Part shown: in pieces, positions 24,759 through 36,392 of the stretch
Layout: each line of letters starts with the position of its first letter
Position numbering within the stretch: the first letter of the stretch is position 1
NCBI GenBank assembly: GCA_039881145.1
Contig: JAYKKI010000075.1
Coordinates: 289,001-353,000, forward strand
Length of the DNA stretch: 64,000 nt
Source of the DNA: Druceiella hillmani
Taxonomy: Eukaryota; Arthropoda; Insecta; Lepidoptera; Hepialidae
Reading direction: 5' to 3'
Notes under the pieces: model-generated
Told to the model about the DNA's origin: nothing
The model's database searches: none
The model's input: only the letters and a program-made list of their open reading frames with translations
Translations under genes and position numbers: made by a program

Positions 24759-25200
24759 TTGAAGGAAAAGAGGAAACAAAGTCAGTTTATAACTAATACG
24801 TACAATATTGCAAAAGTCAGCCCTTTTGCGTGCCCATTCCGGTTATTTACCTCTCCTGCACCTACCTCTCCTGCATCACTTCACACAATATCTCTGGCCA
24901 CGTTCATTTTTAGAATTTTTAAAAACTTCATGGTGCAAATTATAATTTCTGTAAGAATCTTCATTTCTGTAGTTACCAAGCGTCGGCTAAATAGGCATTT
25001 ATTTTTATTGTCCTACTAATAGGATGTGAAGGAATTGTGAAAAAAGTTAAATTTACATCCCTTATTATGGAATGAATTATTATCAATGAAATAAAGACTA
25101 AATATGACTTTTAATTTATCTTTGTATTTAAATAAAACACAACCCCAAATTGAATAGTAGTTTCTATGTGATGAATGAACAAATAAACAGAAAACACAAA
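24759..25200 (+). repeat. Degenerate repeat, related to the block at 25364-26010
   Basis: Shares an ordered set of words with the next block: a CCTCTCC.CACCT run (about 24850), an ATTATGGAATGAATTATTAT-type segment, TTGAATAGTAGTTTCTATGTGATGA (about 25151) against TCAATCAGTAGTTTTTACGTGATAA (about 25752), and AACAAATAAACAGAAAA against GACAAATAGAAAAAA. Such words resemble common decayed insect transposon ends. The 86-codon frame across its start has no motif. Confidence 0.4.
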
Positions 25201-25363
25201 CATTTGTTGCTTTGTTACTAATATAAATTTTTCTTTCTTATGTTTCTTTAATATATAGACTAGACAATTCTGAAGTTTTCTTATATATATTGATTATAAA
25301 ATACATAAAAATAATATTCATATAAACTAATATTAAACCTACCAAAAAACTGATATACAGATA

Positions 25364-26010
25364 TTGACCACAAATTCATATTTTAAACAAATAGCGCAAA
25401 AAAGCAATTATGTTGAATACGTATCTTGTAGAAAATATATGCGTAAGACGACTAAAAATGACGTCTACCCTCATTATACACACACTCATATTGCTTACTT
25501 TACACGTATCTCTACCGCACCTCTCCACCTTTCACCTCAGGTTACACTCATTTTGAATATGCATCTTTGGAACATTATTTGTGCAATTATTACGCGTCGA
25601 GTAACGGAGAATTAATTTTTCTTGTACTAGTGCAAATTTACGAAGATATTAAATTTGCATTTCTTCTAATTAATTGGAGTAATTTCTAAAAACTATAAAT
25701 TAAACTTACTTCAAGTCAACTACTATGTTTCTCAGAAGTCTATTTTAAATCAATCAGTAGTTTTTACGTGATAAAAATTGAAAGAGACAAATAGAAAAAA
25801 AAGTTTAATACTTTGCGTCTATGAACAATTGCTTTATAATGTTCCCCTTATCATTTATTTGGAAATATCTTCAATGAACAAATATGTCTATTCTACAGTT
25901 TTATTATATGCTTAGATATTGCTCGTGTCTTTTGAGGATTCAAAACCTGTATATGAATTCCTCTGCTTTGTCGAAAATTTACGCGGGTGTAGCCACGGGT
26001 GAAAGCTACT
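25364..26010 (+). repeat. Degenerate repeat ending in CGCGGGTGTAGCCACGGGTG
   Basis: Second copy of the preceding repeat. It ends at 25980-26010 with TACGCGGGTGTAGCCACGGG followed by TGAAAGCTACT, which resembles the CGCGGGCGAAGCCGCGGG-type ends frequent in dispersed insect repeats. The classification is recollection plus pattern, not a search result. The 83-codon frame at 25364-25615 is not gene-like. Confidence 0.4.
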
Positions 26011-27479
26011 GAAACATAATTAAATAACCCACTATACCGGTTGTCATATGTAAATTATGTTTACATACTACGTGTTAAACCTCTAACAAAGAAAATGTCG
26101 TATTTTTACCTTTTAACCCTCAGAATTTAATTGAGTAAATTTTTGCCTGATGCATCGCTATTTTTACAAAAACTCTTGGTAATACTGGTGCTTTTGCAAT
26201 GGATAAATGAAAAGTGCTCAGCAATTGATAGTGCTGAAGGTATGTATATACTGATAGAAGAAATATTTCACAAAGCCACTAACTTGTTTATCAATTTCTG
26301 CCCCGTTACACTTACACTTATTTTTGGGCTAAATTGTAAGGTGTTCTAATGACAATAAAGATGCTAAATTGCACGAAGATTCAGCTGAATCAGAATTTTA
26401 AATATTTACTTTAGGATGATGTCATAGTAGGGATGATGTCAAAGTATCCCATGTCAGAATTGATTTTTTGAGTCATGCAAAAATATTGTTTCGTTTTTTA
26501 AAAGGTTTACATTTATGTCAAGAACATTGCATTTATTTTATTTGAAATAAATGTTCAGTCTATCGTAATAGGGCTAGTAACTATATTTGTAATCTAGTGT
26601 CTTTGTATGAAGTTTTTTAATAATTAACGAAAAAAAAGAAAAGAAACAGACAATCTGTTACCTAATAATTAAAAAAATACAGAAAAAATAAGAAAAAAAT
26701 TACTGACCAGTTATAATAAATATTCTTGGAAATAATATATTGAACTACACACCTGAAAGCAACCTGAGAAAGAAGACATGACGGTAAGTAAAGACGAAAA
26801 TAACTGAAATACTTTGAAGCTTCAAAACAAACAGGTGCTTTAACTTTGATAACAAAAATTGTCACGTGATGTAATTTACAAGCCTTCGCTGGAGACATAT
26901 TATAACGTCGTCCCTTGTGTTATTTAAATCACAGAATTCAGCAGAATATTAATGATATTCACGATTTGAATAATATTATCTCTGTAAATATTGAACAAGT
27001 TAACGATATTCCTTCGTGTGAACGAGAAACTTTCAATTGTAAAATATGCGGGAATTGAGAATATATATTACAGTGAGATATTTCATATTACTGGCAAAAC
27101 TTGTGAAGCGTGACAGGAGAAGAATCCTGTCTCTGTTACTAGTTACGCATTTATATCTAGTTATAATATTTAGAATATAAAATATGTGAAACTCATTAAT
27201 TTTGAATAAAGTCTACTGTTCGACCGATTGTTTACTCTGTCATCTTTCCAACAACTTAAGTATGGAAAAATGAAAATGATGAAGAAATTTTTAAAAATAT
27301 TCCGATTTTTTGGTATTGATGAATATTGTTTGCGTGGATGCCTTTGCTTAATAAATATGTGAAAGTCTCTAGCAAAGAAACGTTAACAGGTGTATTTTTG
27401 GACGGAAATGCCTACAAATACGACATAGCTATGAAGTAGAGGACAAGATTACAAAAAAGCTAAAATATCGAGGAACAAA
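26011..27479. other. AT-rich DNA, no gene identified
   Basis: A 72-codon plus frame (26131-26349) and a 78-codon minus frame (26662-26898) lack recognisable motifs. Part of the region nearest 27479 may be the decayed 5' half of the hAT remnant, but I could not read a motif there. Confidence 0.45.
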
Positions 27480-28350
27480 AAGGAACTAAGAGTTGCACTT
27501 CTAAAAAAATGTCCATAGTGTTTTTTAACATTTGTGGTCGTTATAATCTGAATCTTTCTTGGCTGATGCAGTTATAACTTCAGTCAAATTATTTTAGTTT
27601 TTTTTGTATCCTCCAATCCTTGCTTGTGTATTTTTCAACCACAACAAAGAGATGAAAAGTCGTTTTGAAATAAATGAAGAATATTGAATATATTTAGGAT
27701 TAATTTTTTGTAAATTAATTTTATAGGTTTTGTGAATTAAGCGGAATATGAAGAATCCAATATTAAAATATTTTGTAAAACAAGATCTTAACATAGAAAC
27801 AAAGGTTTGCAAGCGGTATTATATCAGTGTGCTGAGGTAAAAAGTATGATTTAGGGAGAGTATCGACAATAAATTGACCAGAAATTAAATCATTCACATC
27901 TAATTTGGAGAAGTTTGTGTCCCACTTGCAGTTGATCATTCTGTATGATGTTTTATTTTATGTTAATCTTATTAGCAAATCCATGCAACCAGAGCGTGTA
28001 AACCTTGTGAGAAGCTTAAATGTTTTAAATTTGAACATGTCATATTTAAAATAACCCAAATGTTTAAAATTGTTCAACAAATATAGAGATAAAGGATTAA
28101 CAAAGACTCTCATTGCAGCTAAAGATGTAGCTGAAAAGTTGCAATAAGCTCGGAGTTTTTGCAACAGGATACACAAAAGAAAATAAAAAGTATGTTTTCA
28201 TAAAAAAATAAAAATGGTGCGTCGACGGATACAGAATGTTTTTTAAATAATTTTTTTTCTATCTTATATTAGACACCGTCATAAACTTCACACAACTTTC
28301 TACAAATAATGAGACTTGATTATTCCTATATGATATTAATATAACTGATA
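27480..28350 (+). pseudogene. Decayed hAT transposase, ZMYM1/DUF4371-like
   Basis: Multiple short frames read in order as a hAT-superfamily transposase of the zinc-finger-MYM-type-1-like group. CGRYNLNLS (27533-27559) corresponds to the hallmark PCGCHSLNL motif, followed after a frameshift by ADAVITSVKLF. At 27908-28147 one frame with a single internal stop reads YDVLFYVNLISKSMQ and KYRDKGLTKTLIAAKDVAEK, the typical conserved middle block. Then FFSIL, DTVIN and LFLYDINI (about 28245-28345) match the FFFxxLDxxINSL...GFLYDI block. Several frameshifts and stops make it inactive. Zinc finger and C-terminal dimerisation regions were not seen, nor terminal inverted repeats. Confidence 0.7.
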
Positions 28351-28544
28351 AAAATTGAAAGGAAGCGCGCCTTCATTTATAGAAAAAACTAGGGCTTGAC
28401 CACAACTGCGATATTTCGGGATTACAACTTTCAAGAGAAGCCATGTGTTTGAAGAAGTTTTGAGGTAATGATAAGAATCACTCAAAGCATCACTCGGATT
28501 TTTTAATTATTTATTTATTAAAGACGTTTATTCTGAACTACAAG

Positions 28545-28690
28545 TTACAGGATATTTCGCAGTGCAGTGTGCCTTTTGGCATCGGTCACCGCCGACATCT
28601 TCCATTGTGTTCTATCACGCGCAACCCTTCTCCAGTTGTATCTAGCCGTAAATTTTAAATCATCTTCCCATCTTGTTAGTAGGCGCCCTC
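28545..28690 (-). pseudogene. LINE RT C-terminal end fragment
   Basis: In one frame the minus strand reads RLLTRWEDDLKFTARYNWRR and continues VARDRTQWK to a stop at 28545-28547. This RWEDDL...W.R.A.DR..W pattern is the extreme C terminus of endonuclease-reverse transcriptases of this LINE type. It joins endonuclease sequence within about 30 bp, with no palm domain between. Confidence 0.8.
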
Positions 28691-28714
28691 TCTTTCCTGT
28701 TGTTGTGTAGCAAT

Positions 28715-29414
28715 CTCACTTTTATATTTGCCGTCAGGGGATATCCAAATCCACTTATTCTTCTTGTTTTTTTTTAAACAAGGCGTTGAGAAGCATTAAG
28801 TTGTGTTCTAGTAAGAAATCAACTAGCCATTCTCCATTTGGGCTTTTTCGTCCTTGTACATGGATTCCCAATACGTGTTCTTCTTTGCTTTTTTCCAACT
28901 TGAGCGTTGAAGTCACTCATTAGTATAACATGGTTTTGCGAGTAATTCGTTATCGTTTGTGAAAGTTCTTCATAGAAAGGTATGATTTCTCCTTTTGTTG
29001 CTTGTTCGGTCGGAGCATATTTCTGAATGTTTGACTACAATTTTCGGTATTCTGGTATGTCAATGTTATGTACCGCTATACGTTCAGAAATACCAGTGAG
29101 CTCTTGAATTTATTGTTTCATTACTTTTTAAATAGGAATCCTACTCCTCTTTGAATGGTTGCTTCGCCCTCATAGAATAATATGTAGCCTTTACGTTCCT
29201 CAATATTCTCTCCTAGTCTTCTCATCTCGCTTATACCTAGGATATCAGATTTTATTTCTTTGAAGGCTCTTTCTTTCTCTTTCTTTTCTTTGTCTTTCTT
29301 CTGATCTAAGGATTCTCGTATGTAGTATTGCAATGTTAATTTGTTTCTTCTCTTTGGAAGCTGATTACCTAGATCTCCCACGGGGACCAGCCGTGGTGGG
29401 AGACATATTATCAA
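28715..29414 (-). pseudogene. LINE AP-endonuclease domain remnant
   Basis: The open part (29414-29121, 97 codons) contains DILGISEMRRLG, whose Glu is the catalytic acid of the apurinic endonuclease fold, and QRGVGFLF. Further along, out of frame, VILMSDFNAQVGK (about 28893-28935) carries the catalytic SDFN motif, and NKWIWISPDGKYKSEIA (about 28720-28770) matches the conserved W-SPDG block. At least two frameshifts separate these pieces. It would have nicked target DNA in an intact element. Confidence 0.8.
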
Positions 29415-29559
29415 TAGGTTGCGGTTGTGGCTATTTTTGGTATATTTATATTTATTTTCCGGTATTCCAAGACAATATTTAGTTGTTTGGTGTATTCAGT
29501 TGTTGATCGGATATTGCTCTCTCTACGTAGTTTAGTTTATTAGGTCTGTTAATATAATA

Positions 29560-30271
29560 TTAGTTTTGAGTAAAGATTGATTTGGATTACTCAGGATGTT
29601 CTTTGTATTAACTTTCTTCCATGTAGGTGATTTGGGTGAACCTGAAATTTTTCTTTTTCTTTTTTCTCGGTTATTTTGTTCCGGTTTTTTCACTATCAAT
29701 TTACCATATTTTAGATAAGCAATGCTTCCTTTCTTTCTCTCACCTTCTACTTGAGGTTGAAGTTGTTTGATTTCCTTCGAGTAATCTTCTTTTACCTTAA
29801 TGCTTGGCGGGGGGTGTGGCTTTGTTTCTAAGTAAAAGATGTTTTTTCCATAGAATCGTGATAGACATTATAATTGGACGGTTTTTATTTTCGATTGGTC
29901 TCTATAAATATTGCTAATTTCTACTATGATCCTTTTGATGTAATCTACTAGTTTTGTTTCAGATTTACCCTTTTCTTCCTATTCGAAGAAAACCAGGTTA
30001 CTTTTTCATTTTTCGATTTCTGCCGATTTAACTTTATATTCGAGCTTTGATATTTTAATTTTGAGATTGTTGTTTTTCTCAGTAATCGTTTTGAATTTTT
30101 CGTCTATCGCTTTTTGGTTACCGATACAATTTTGGTTACCGAATGTGTTATAAGTTCTGGTTGTTTCTCCAATTTTTCATTCAATTTTAGTAGCAATAAC
30201 TCCAGATTTTTATCCACGGTGAGGGAATAAGTTAATATTTTCGGAGATTTTAAGTTTTTCTGTGGTAACAT
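29560..30271 (-). pseudogene. LINE ORF1 remnant
   Basis: From an ATG at 30271 the minus strand reads a Lys/Leu-rich coiled-coil-like start, then broken pieces including NLVFFE (about 29985), VDYIKRII, and finally KKGSIAYLKYGKLIVKKPE (about 29680-29735) and PTWKKVNTKN. The late block resembles the end of LINE ORF1 RNA-binding proteins (K-G-AYLKYDKLII type). Several stops and shifts make it nonfunctional. The order ORF1 then endonuclease supports one element. Confidence 0.6.
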
Positions 30272-30449
30272 TTTTTAAAAGTTTGTTGCTATGTCTGGTT
30301 ATTATCCTTCGTTTTAAGGATTTTATGTATTACAACGAGTAGTTGGCACTATTTATTCATTTTTTTTTACTTCACTGGACTTGTTCAACTTTGAGATCCC
30401 CAATAGTTCCCCGTATCTACACTATCAAGCGCTCCTAACCAACTGGGTT

Positions 30450-30515
30450 GAACACTATTTCTGAACAATGAGCCATTCAGTATCTGAACACTATTTCTGA
30501 ACAATGAGTCATTAT
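30450..30515. repeat. 36-bp direct repeat, two units
   Basis: GAACACTATTTCTGAACAAT followed by GAG occurs at 30450 and again at 30486. The 63-codon minus frame across it contains the resulting SLFRNSVQ duplication but is not otherwise gene-like. Confidence 0.85.
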
Positions 30516-30520
30516 AATAT

Positions 30521-31744
30521 TGGAATGGCATGCTCTGCAACAAATCTCTTCGTACGTAGAATACTACATGATTCATGCCGTATGCCTCGAAACTACAGGA
30601 ATATGCCAGTATGCCAGTCGGGGCGCAAATTTAAGTAAATTGGCACGGAACACGCCATGTTACATCAAAAGTTGCAAAGTATAGTAGTCATTTATGAAAA
30701 AGTTCTAACTTAACTATTTATGATGTGAGTAATCTTTACGAATTGCAAAAAGTTATATCTGTTCAAAACCAAAGAATGGATATGATTATCCAGTTCTGTG
30801 CTTTGATACTGGAACTGTTCGTTCTGTGTTTCTCTCGAAGATTCTATGCCCATAAAACACCAAAAAAAAAACAAAAAACCTACTTCTTTTTGATAGTAAT
30901 TTTTGTAATGGGTTTCAAAATATCATTGTGGCATTATTAAAATTTTAACATTTTTGGAGATTGAATTGGATATTCATGAAATTTTGCATAAATTCCAATT
31001 TTTAAACTTCTGCACTCAAAAGGGAAAAAATTATCCATCATAGTATCACTTCATCGTAATTCTGTAAGAACCCTATTTCTCAGGTATATGCGGAGTTATC
31101 AGGTTGAAATTGGTATCAAATACTTATGTCTATTGTCCCTTGCAGCTATAAAAAATCAAGCTTATACCAAGACAATATTCAAGAAATACTCTAAAAATAA
31201 AATACATTTATGCCGCAATTTTTTGACACTTCCAAATATATTTAAACCTAACCTCCCGTTGACTTACAATCTTGAAATTTGACAAGAAGTGTTATTCTTA
31301 TAGTAAATGTATAGAAAAAAATTGTAAAGGTTTAATTATGTTTTGGAATATGCCTGATGATTTTACGCCTATGAAAGTTATGCTAGGCAATATATTAACG
31401 ATATTTAAAATAAATAGAGTATTGGGAATACCACGTATCTTTAAATGTTCATAAGTGACTATATGTGTAGAAAATCCTCATAGTGCGAGTTCTGCTTGTG
31501 TGGAACAGATTTTTCTTTTTTGATCAAAATAAATAACATTTTTTTAATTTGTTTTATTCACTTTTGATAATATTATTCCAAATACTAATGGGTTCTCTCA
31601 AAATCGAATGACCTTCTTTAGTAACAGTGGTTTTACTAAAACCGTGAAAAAATAAAAAAATTTCTGATGAATAAAACTTGTTTAAGGAACGCCCCACAAT
31701 CTAAACAAAAACTTTCGCAATTTTAGAATCTTCATTGTACTATT
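30521..31744. other. AT-rich DNA, possible old repeat at 31020-31290
   Basis: Frames at 30725-30940, 31088-31282 and 31272-31454 lack motifs. The words GTTATCAGGTTGAAATTGGT and CCCGTTGACTTACAATCTTG with GAAATTTGACAAGAAG resemble phrases frequent in decayed insect repeats, but I saw no second copy in this window. Confidence 0.35.
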
Positions 31745-32125
31745 GTGAATATTTTTGTGTGACATTTATTATAGGCTATATCTGATCAGTACTTGTTGAA
31801 ACGTGACAATTAGATTCTAATTGAATTTCGAATAGAGAAAATTGGAACTAAATTTCCAATAGTTCACTTGCGGCATATTACTGAATATTTTTACGAACAG
31901 ATCGTGATAATAGCTCGTTGAATTTGGTGCTTAAAATAATATGGCATTGCTTGTTATTAGAACAAACATTATGGATAACTTCGAAATATTGCAGATTTTA
32001 TCAAAACACACGGCTTATATAACTCACGATCTAGCATAGATATTTTGTTCGGAAATCGTGAACAACGTACATACGTCAATTGTTTTGATGAAAATCTATT
32101 TAAGTATTAAAGGGCTAAAATATTT
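31745..32125 (+). repeat. Degenerate dispersed repeat, copy 2
   Basis: Counterpart of 12530-12925. It also shares GTGATAATAGCTCGTTGAAT and a TTAGAACAAACATTA-like word with 42760-42830. It ends in AAGTATTAAAGGGCTA. No coding capacity. Confidence 0.5.
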
Positions 32126-32193
32126 TTTTTTTAAAAAATGATATCTACTTCTTCGCCGAATGTTACAAGTGAGTTACAGAAGCTGTAAATATG

Positions 32194-32196
<3 letters not shown>

Positions 32197-32245
<49 letters not shown>
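32197..32245. repeat. (AT)n microsatellite
   Basis: About 49 bp of uninterrupted AT dinucleotide, about 70 bp beyond the end of the dispersed repeat copy. Confidence 0.98.
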
Positions 32246-32248
<3 letters not shown>

Positions 32249-33959
32249 TTTGTTATATGAATGGATACTGAATGACATATTTGAAGGAAAATTAAGCTCT
32301 TTTTTTTCTAATCGTATATTTTTTTAACATATTTAGAAACTATAAGGAAGGCCTTGAATATATATAAATCATATTTTTGAAAAACAAGAACATAAAGTTA
32401 CAGAAATTCCATTGCAACTTATGCGGGTTGTAAACAATATCATTCGCTTGTTGAAAATAAGTTGGAGGATGAGTTAATGACAGAAAACTCCATGTCGGAT
32501 ATCATTATGATATTTTTTGTAGAGTTCGTCTTATTCTGTTACTCCATTCTAATTCTTTAGAGATTTAAATAGTTCGATATAATTTTGTTTTCTTAAATAA
32601 TTACGTTAGTACATATTTCCCGATTGTCATTTTTCGTCAAGTCGTTATGTTGTTTATTAGTTTAACACTATATTTAAACACTAGTATTAACACTATATTT
32701 AAACCTCCTGGAACTGTATGCATCAGAAAGATATCAAAGGAGTTGAATGGCTCATTTTTATTTGTTTATTCAACATTCATGTTGTGAAATATTAAAAGAA
32801 AATACCTGAAGTTTAAATCTTATATACAAATATATTAATGAATTGATTCGAACACCTTTATAAAAAGAACGGTAAAAAAGAGTTTTGATAAGAACATTCG
32901 CGTGACGTGCATTTCCTCAAAATGAGACGAACTTTATATGGTATTTTATATGGTTCCCCAATCAAATACTTACTATAAACGGTTAATTTTAACTTTAGAA
33001 ATCGATTGAAATAATATTAAACTCTCTGCAAACATTTCACTTTAGCAAAATTCGTGACTACAGCTATATGGATATACGAAAACTACCAAAGTTAGACAAC
33101 ACTTTTAATAATACGAATGCATTTTATTTATATTCAGCGTTATAGCATTTCTTTTTATGATTTGGATTAATCCAAACTCAAAAGAGTTTTGAAAATAGTA
33201 CCTGATAGTAGATTAAAAATAGTTATGTGTAAAAAGTTATCGTTCGAATCTTCAAAACCAGCTTTATCTAATTGTAATCGTATTTAACTTTGTTTTATTT
33301 ATTCGTAGATAGGATATGAATATAGCCATAGAAAATTATAATAGAATTTAAAAACGTTAATTTAAAAAAAATGTTAATTCGAAAACTTGATTCTTAAAAT
33401 ATTTTTTTAAAGGGATGATCAAATATTGTAATACTGAATATTCATTTTTATCAGACATAACAGAGAAGCTGCGAACACTTCATTCTGATTGTTAATAAAT
33501 TTTTCAGATAGTACCGAGTTTTAGTCGCGTTGACAATTTTGGAAAGGTTATGTACAAAATTAGCTACGGTTGAAAGCTAGAAAATAATAGCTTGTTATTT
33601 TTATCTGGATAACAAGAAAACAAAATGAATCGTTATTATTTTAAATATGGTTTTAGTGTGGAATGCAATAATCAATCGAAAATACTTATGGTTTGTTTAT
33701 AGGAATGATACCAAATAACTCAAATGGATCATATATTTGTAAATTTAAAATATAAATACCATAACACTTAAAATTCATTTAAACTTTTAGTCTTGTCAAA
33801 AGTATGCGAGAAAGGAAAAAAATATTCCGGTGTAATTCGTTATTTGTAATAAAAGACTTTTCAGTTATCATAATTTTTCATTCTTTACTTGATTAAAATT
33901 TTTACTTTCGTTGATTTAAATTTTAGTATATTAATTTTATCTCATGACCTATATAACCT
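32246..33959. other. AT-rich DNA, no gene seen
   Basis: Contains a short direct repeat (TTAACACTATATTTAAAC at 32661 and 32686). No frame over 60 codons begins here. Confidence 0.5.
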
Positions 33960-34480
33960 ATAAAATAAATGACGTCCCTTACCCCTCCTCCACAGTTGAA
34001 GTCGTTATTTCCATTAAACGACCTGACGCAAAAAGGGACAACATAATATGTAAACCTGAAATTTCCATGGGAATTAAAGCCATAGCAAACGGCACTCGCG
34101 CCGTTGGCGTATTAATTAGATGACACGACGAATTTCCCCTGAACGTGTTAATTATTATTTTACAGCAGTCCCTGATACCTATAATGATGTTTGGGTTTTC
34201 GCTTTTCGTAATGGTGCAAAGTGTTAATGGTGCAAATTTAACACAAAGCTCATGATACTTCCCGCTGATTTTTAAATGTTTCCTATAACATATTTACGTT
34301 AACGAAAAAATTATGTAGTAAAATACGAAATATTTGAAGGACTTGTTTTTCCCCAGATTAGTTTTCCAGCAATTGCTTTCGTGTGGGAATTGGGATGTTG
34401 TTTTTATTCATTAAATGGCTCCCCTCCTGCAACTCTAGACTACCGGTGTTATAACCTTAATTGCGAAGATTACGTAATGA
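33960..34480. promoter_or_regulatory. Candidate noncoding regulatory island
   Basis: Stands out from its flanks by lower AT content and dense words of the kind bound by developmental factors: several TAATTA/ATTAATTA homeodomain-type cores (about 34112 and 34150) and a CGCGCCGTTGGCG-like palindromic segment near 34099. There is no protein frame. Interpretation as an enhancer is inference from composition only; a decayed repeat is the alternative. Confidence 0.25.
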
Positions 34481-36180
34481 CAAGATTATTTAATATTTTA
34501 TGACCAATTTCGACAATAAACCATCTACTTGATTCCGCATCAAAATCAACTAAGTGGAATTTAGGTTATATGCGTACAGACAGCATAACAGACGGGCGAT
34601 CTCTATCAAGCATAAGCAATATTTGCGGAAATGTATGTGGATCTTTGCACTACGAAAATTCCATACACATTTCGGCATTTGTAAATAAAATAATTCTATT
34701 AATTGGTCTATCAATAATTGAAAATCTAAAAAATTTTACCTTAGCAAAATATCCATTTTTTTGAGGTATAAATACTTTTTTAAAATTTTTGAAATTCAAT
34801 ACTGTGTCGATCTTGTGAAGAAATTAAGTAAAACTTAATTAATTTGACTAAAACACCACCTCTTGTTTTAAAGAAGGAGGAAAGTTTCAAACAAGTAAAG
34901 TTTCAACATTAGTACGATCAATAAGAATTAAATGATTCAAATAAAACCTATTTGAACGTGATATACGATTGACGTTTGCATGAAAATAACTGACGCACTA
35001 TTTGAAGTTATAATTCCTTTTCTTCGCTGTGTGGTGCACAAATATGTAAAATGTATATATCATTTCAAAATCTTTTAAAGCAAATTTAACATTTTATTTA
35101 CTTGTTTTCAAGTGAAAGTCTCGTTCACAAAATATTAGGCTTCATTCTGATATAAAATATATCTGCAACGCCAAATAATTCCGATACTTATTTCAAAAAT
35201 TATAAAAAAATTGTGGACAGCGGCATTTAAATAAAACGTGGAATTACAATTACTTCAGAGAATTATTCACTAATCATAATTTCCATGTGTAGAATTATTG
35301 AATAATCATAATGTCATAATTTCCATAATATTCCGATTTGTGTACAATTTTTTCATTTGTGAATCGATAATATGAAATACGTTCTGGACAAGATTCTTTT
35401 CAATTGTTTGGATTAATACGGGAATTTTAATCCCGAGGCAGTACAAGTACTTCAATTAAGTAAGCAAGTTTTTATTCGGTCGATATCTGCAGAAGACTTT
35501 TGGAGAATTATGTCAGATTTCACAAATTTTTTTGTGTAAACAAATAATGTTCGTACATCGGACTTTGAATAATAATTATTATTTTGATTGGAGAAAAATA
35601 ATAACTTTTTTAACATCTCAGTCGTTGGAATATTTTTCGTATATTAATAATAATTTTTAATTATTAACAACAAATTAGCAATAACTATGTATTCTAAATA
35701 TGAACTGATTGTTATATACCTTTATTTTCAATTTAAATAAGATTAAGTTTCGTTACATATTTCTTTGTGTTATAATTTATGAATTATTTCATTATAATTT
35801 ACTGAATATTTAAAATTAATAAATAAAAAAAACTAATTTAAAAAATATTAAAAGTAATGATAACAATGATTTTTATTATTATTTAAATTTTTAAATAATA
35901 ATGATGGTAGTTCTGAATAAGAAGATCAAATTGTTAACAACTCTGTACGAGGAAATTAATTTGAATTTTTAAAATGATTTTACCAACCGTATTTATAATC
36001 ACTCCAGTCCTTTTATTATTTTATTTCCATTATTTGCTTGCTATATAAAATTATTTTTCTATTAAGCCAAAGAAGTATAAGTTGCAAGGTGCTAACACAA
36101 GTACAGGCACAATGTTTGCCATAAAATTCAGTATCATTTATTCACATTTTAACTATTAGAACACATGAAAATGTTTGAAT
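34481..36180. other. AT-rich DNA, no gene seen
   Basis: A 64-codon plus frame at 34570-34764 has no motif. A small AT palindrome (TTATTATTTAAA with AAATAATAA) lies near 35875-35903. Confidence 0.5.
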
Positions 36181-36392
36181 TTATTTATTTATCTGCTTTA
36201 ATGTATCTAATTGATACATATGGCGGATTTATTGCTACAAGAGCAATCTCTTACAGCCAACCCCAACACCAGTCCAACTCCGTTCGACGAACGGCCGGGA
36301 ATCGAACCCGGGTCGCCGCGGTGCGTCGCATCGTCAAAGGCCGTATGCCTTGTGATCAACCCAACACACCACGGCGACGACATTTATTATCA
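36181..36392 (-). mobile_element. tRNA-derived SINE
   Basis: On the minus strand, from about 36388: a CGTCGCCGTGGTGTGTTGGG head, then GATCACAAGGCATACGGCC. Next comes a perfect T-arm-like CCGGGTTCGATTCCCGG (about 36294-36310) containing the pol III B box GGTTCGATTCC. A tRNA-unrelated body follows (GGTTGGCTGTAAGAGATTGC, CGCCATATGTATC) and an AAATAAATAAAT tail at 36181-36193. The A-box region is TGGTGTGTTGGGTTG, slightly off consensus. It is GC-rich against AT-rich flanks. A truncated relative sits at 14149-14220. Target-site duplications were not clear by eye. The 77- and 114-codon plus-strand frames across it are artefacts. Confidence 0.8.

Larger units (their letters stand above)
28505..30275 (-). 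mobile_element. Decayed LINE with RT core deleted
   Basis: A minus-strand non-LTR element. In transcription order: ORF1 remnant (30271 to about 29560), endonuclease (29414 to about 28715), then directly the C-terminal end of a reverse-transcriptase protein (28690-28545), then about 40 bp of 3' UTR ending in an A-rich TTTAATAAATAAATAATT tail at about 28505. The palm and thumb of the reverse transcriptase are absent, so the copy is internally deleted by roughly 1.5-2 kb (inferred from normal LINE length). Confidence 0.75.

Noticed and set aside
26131..26349. 72-codon frame with a hydrophobic N-terminal half, possibly a transposase end or a membrane peptide
   Set aside because: No hAT dimerisation signature or other motif; composition matches chance frames of the region.
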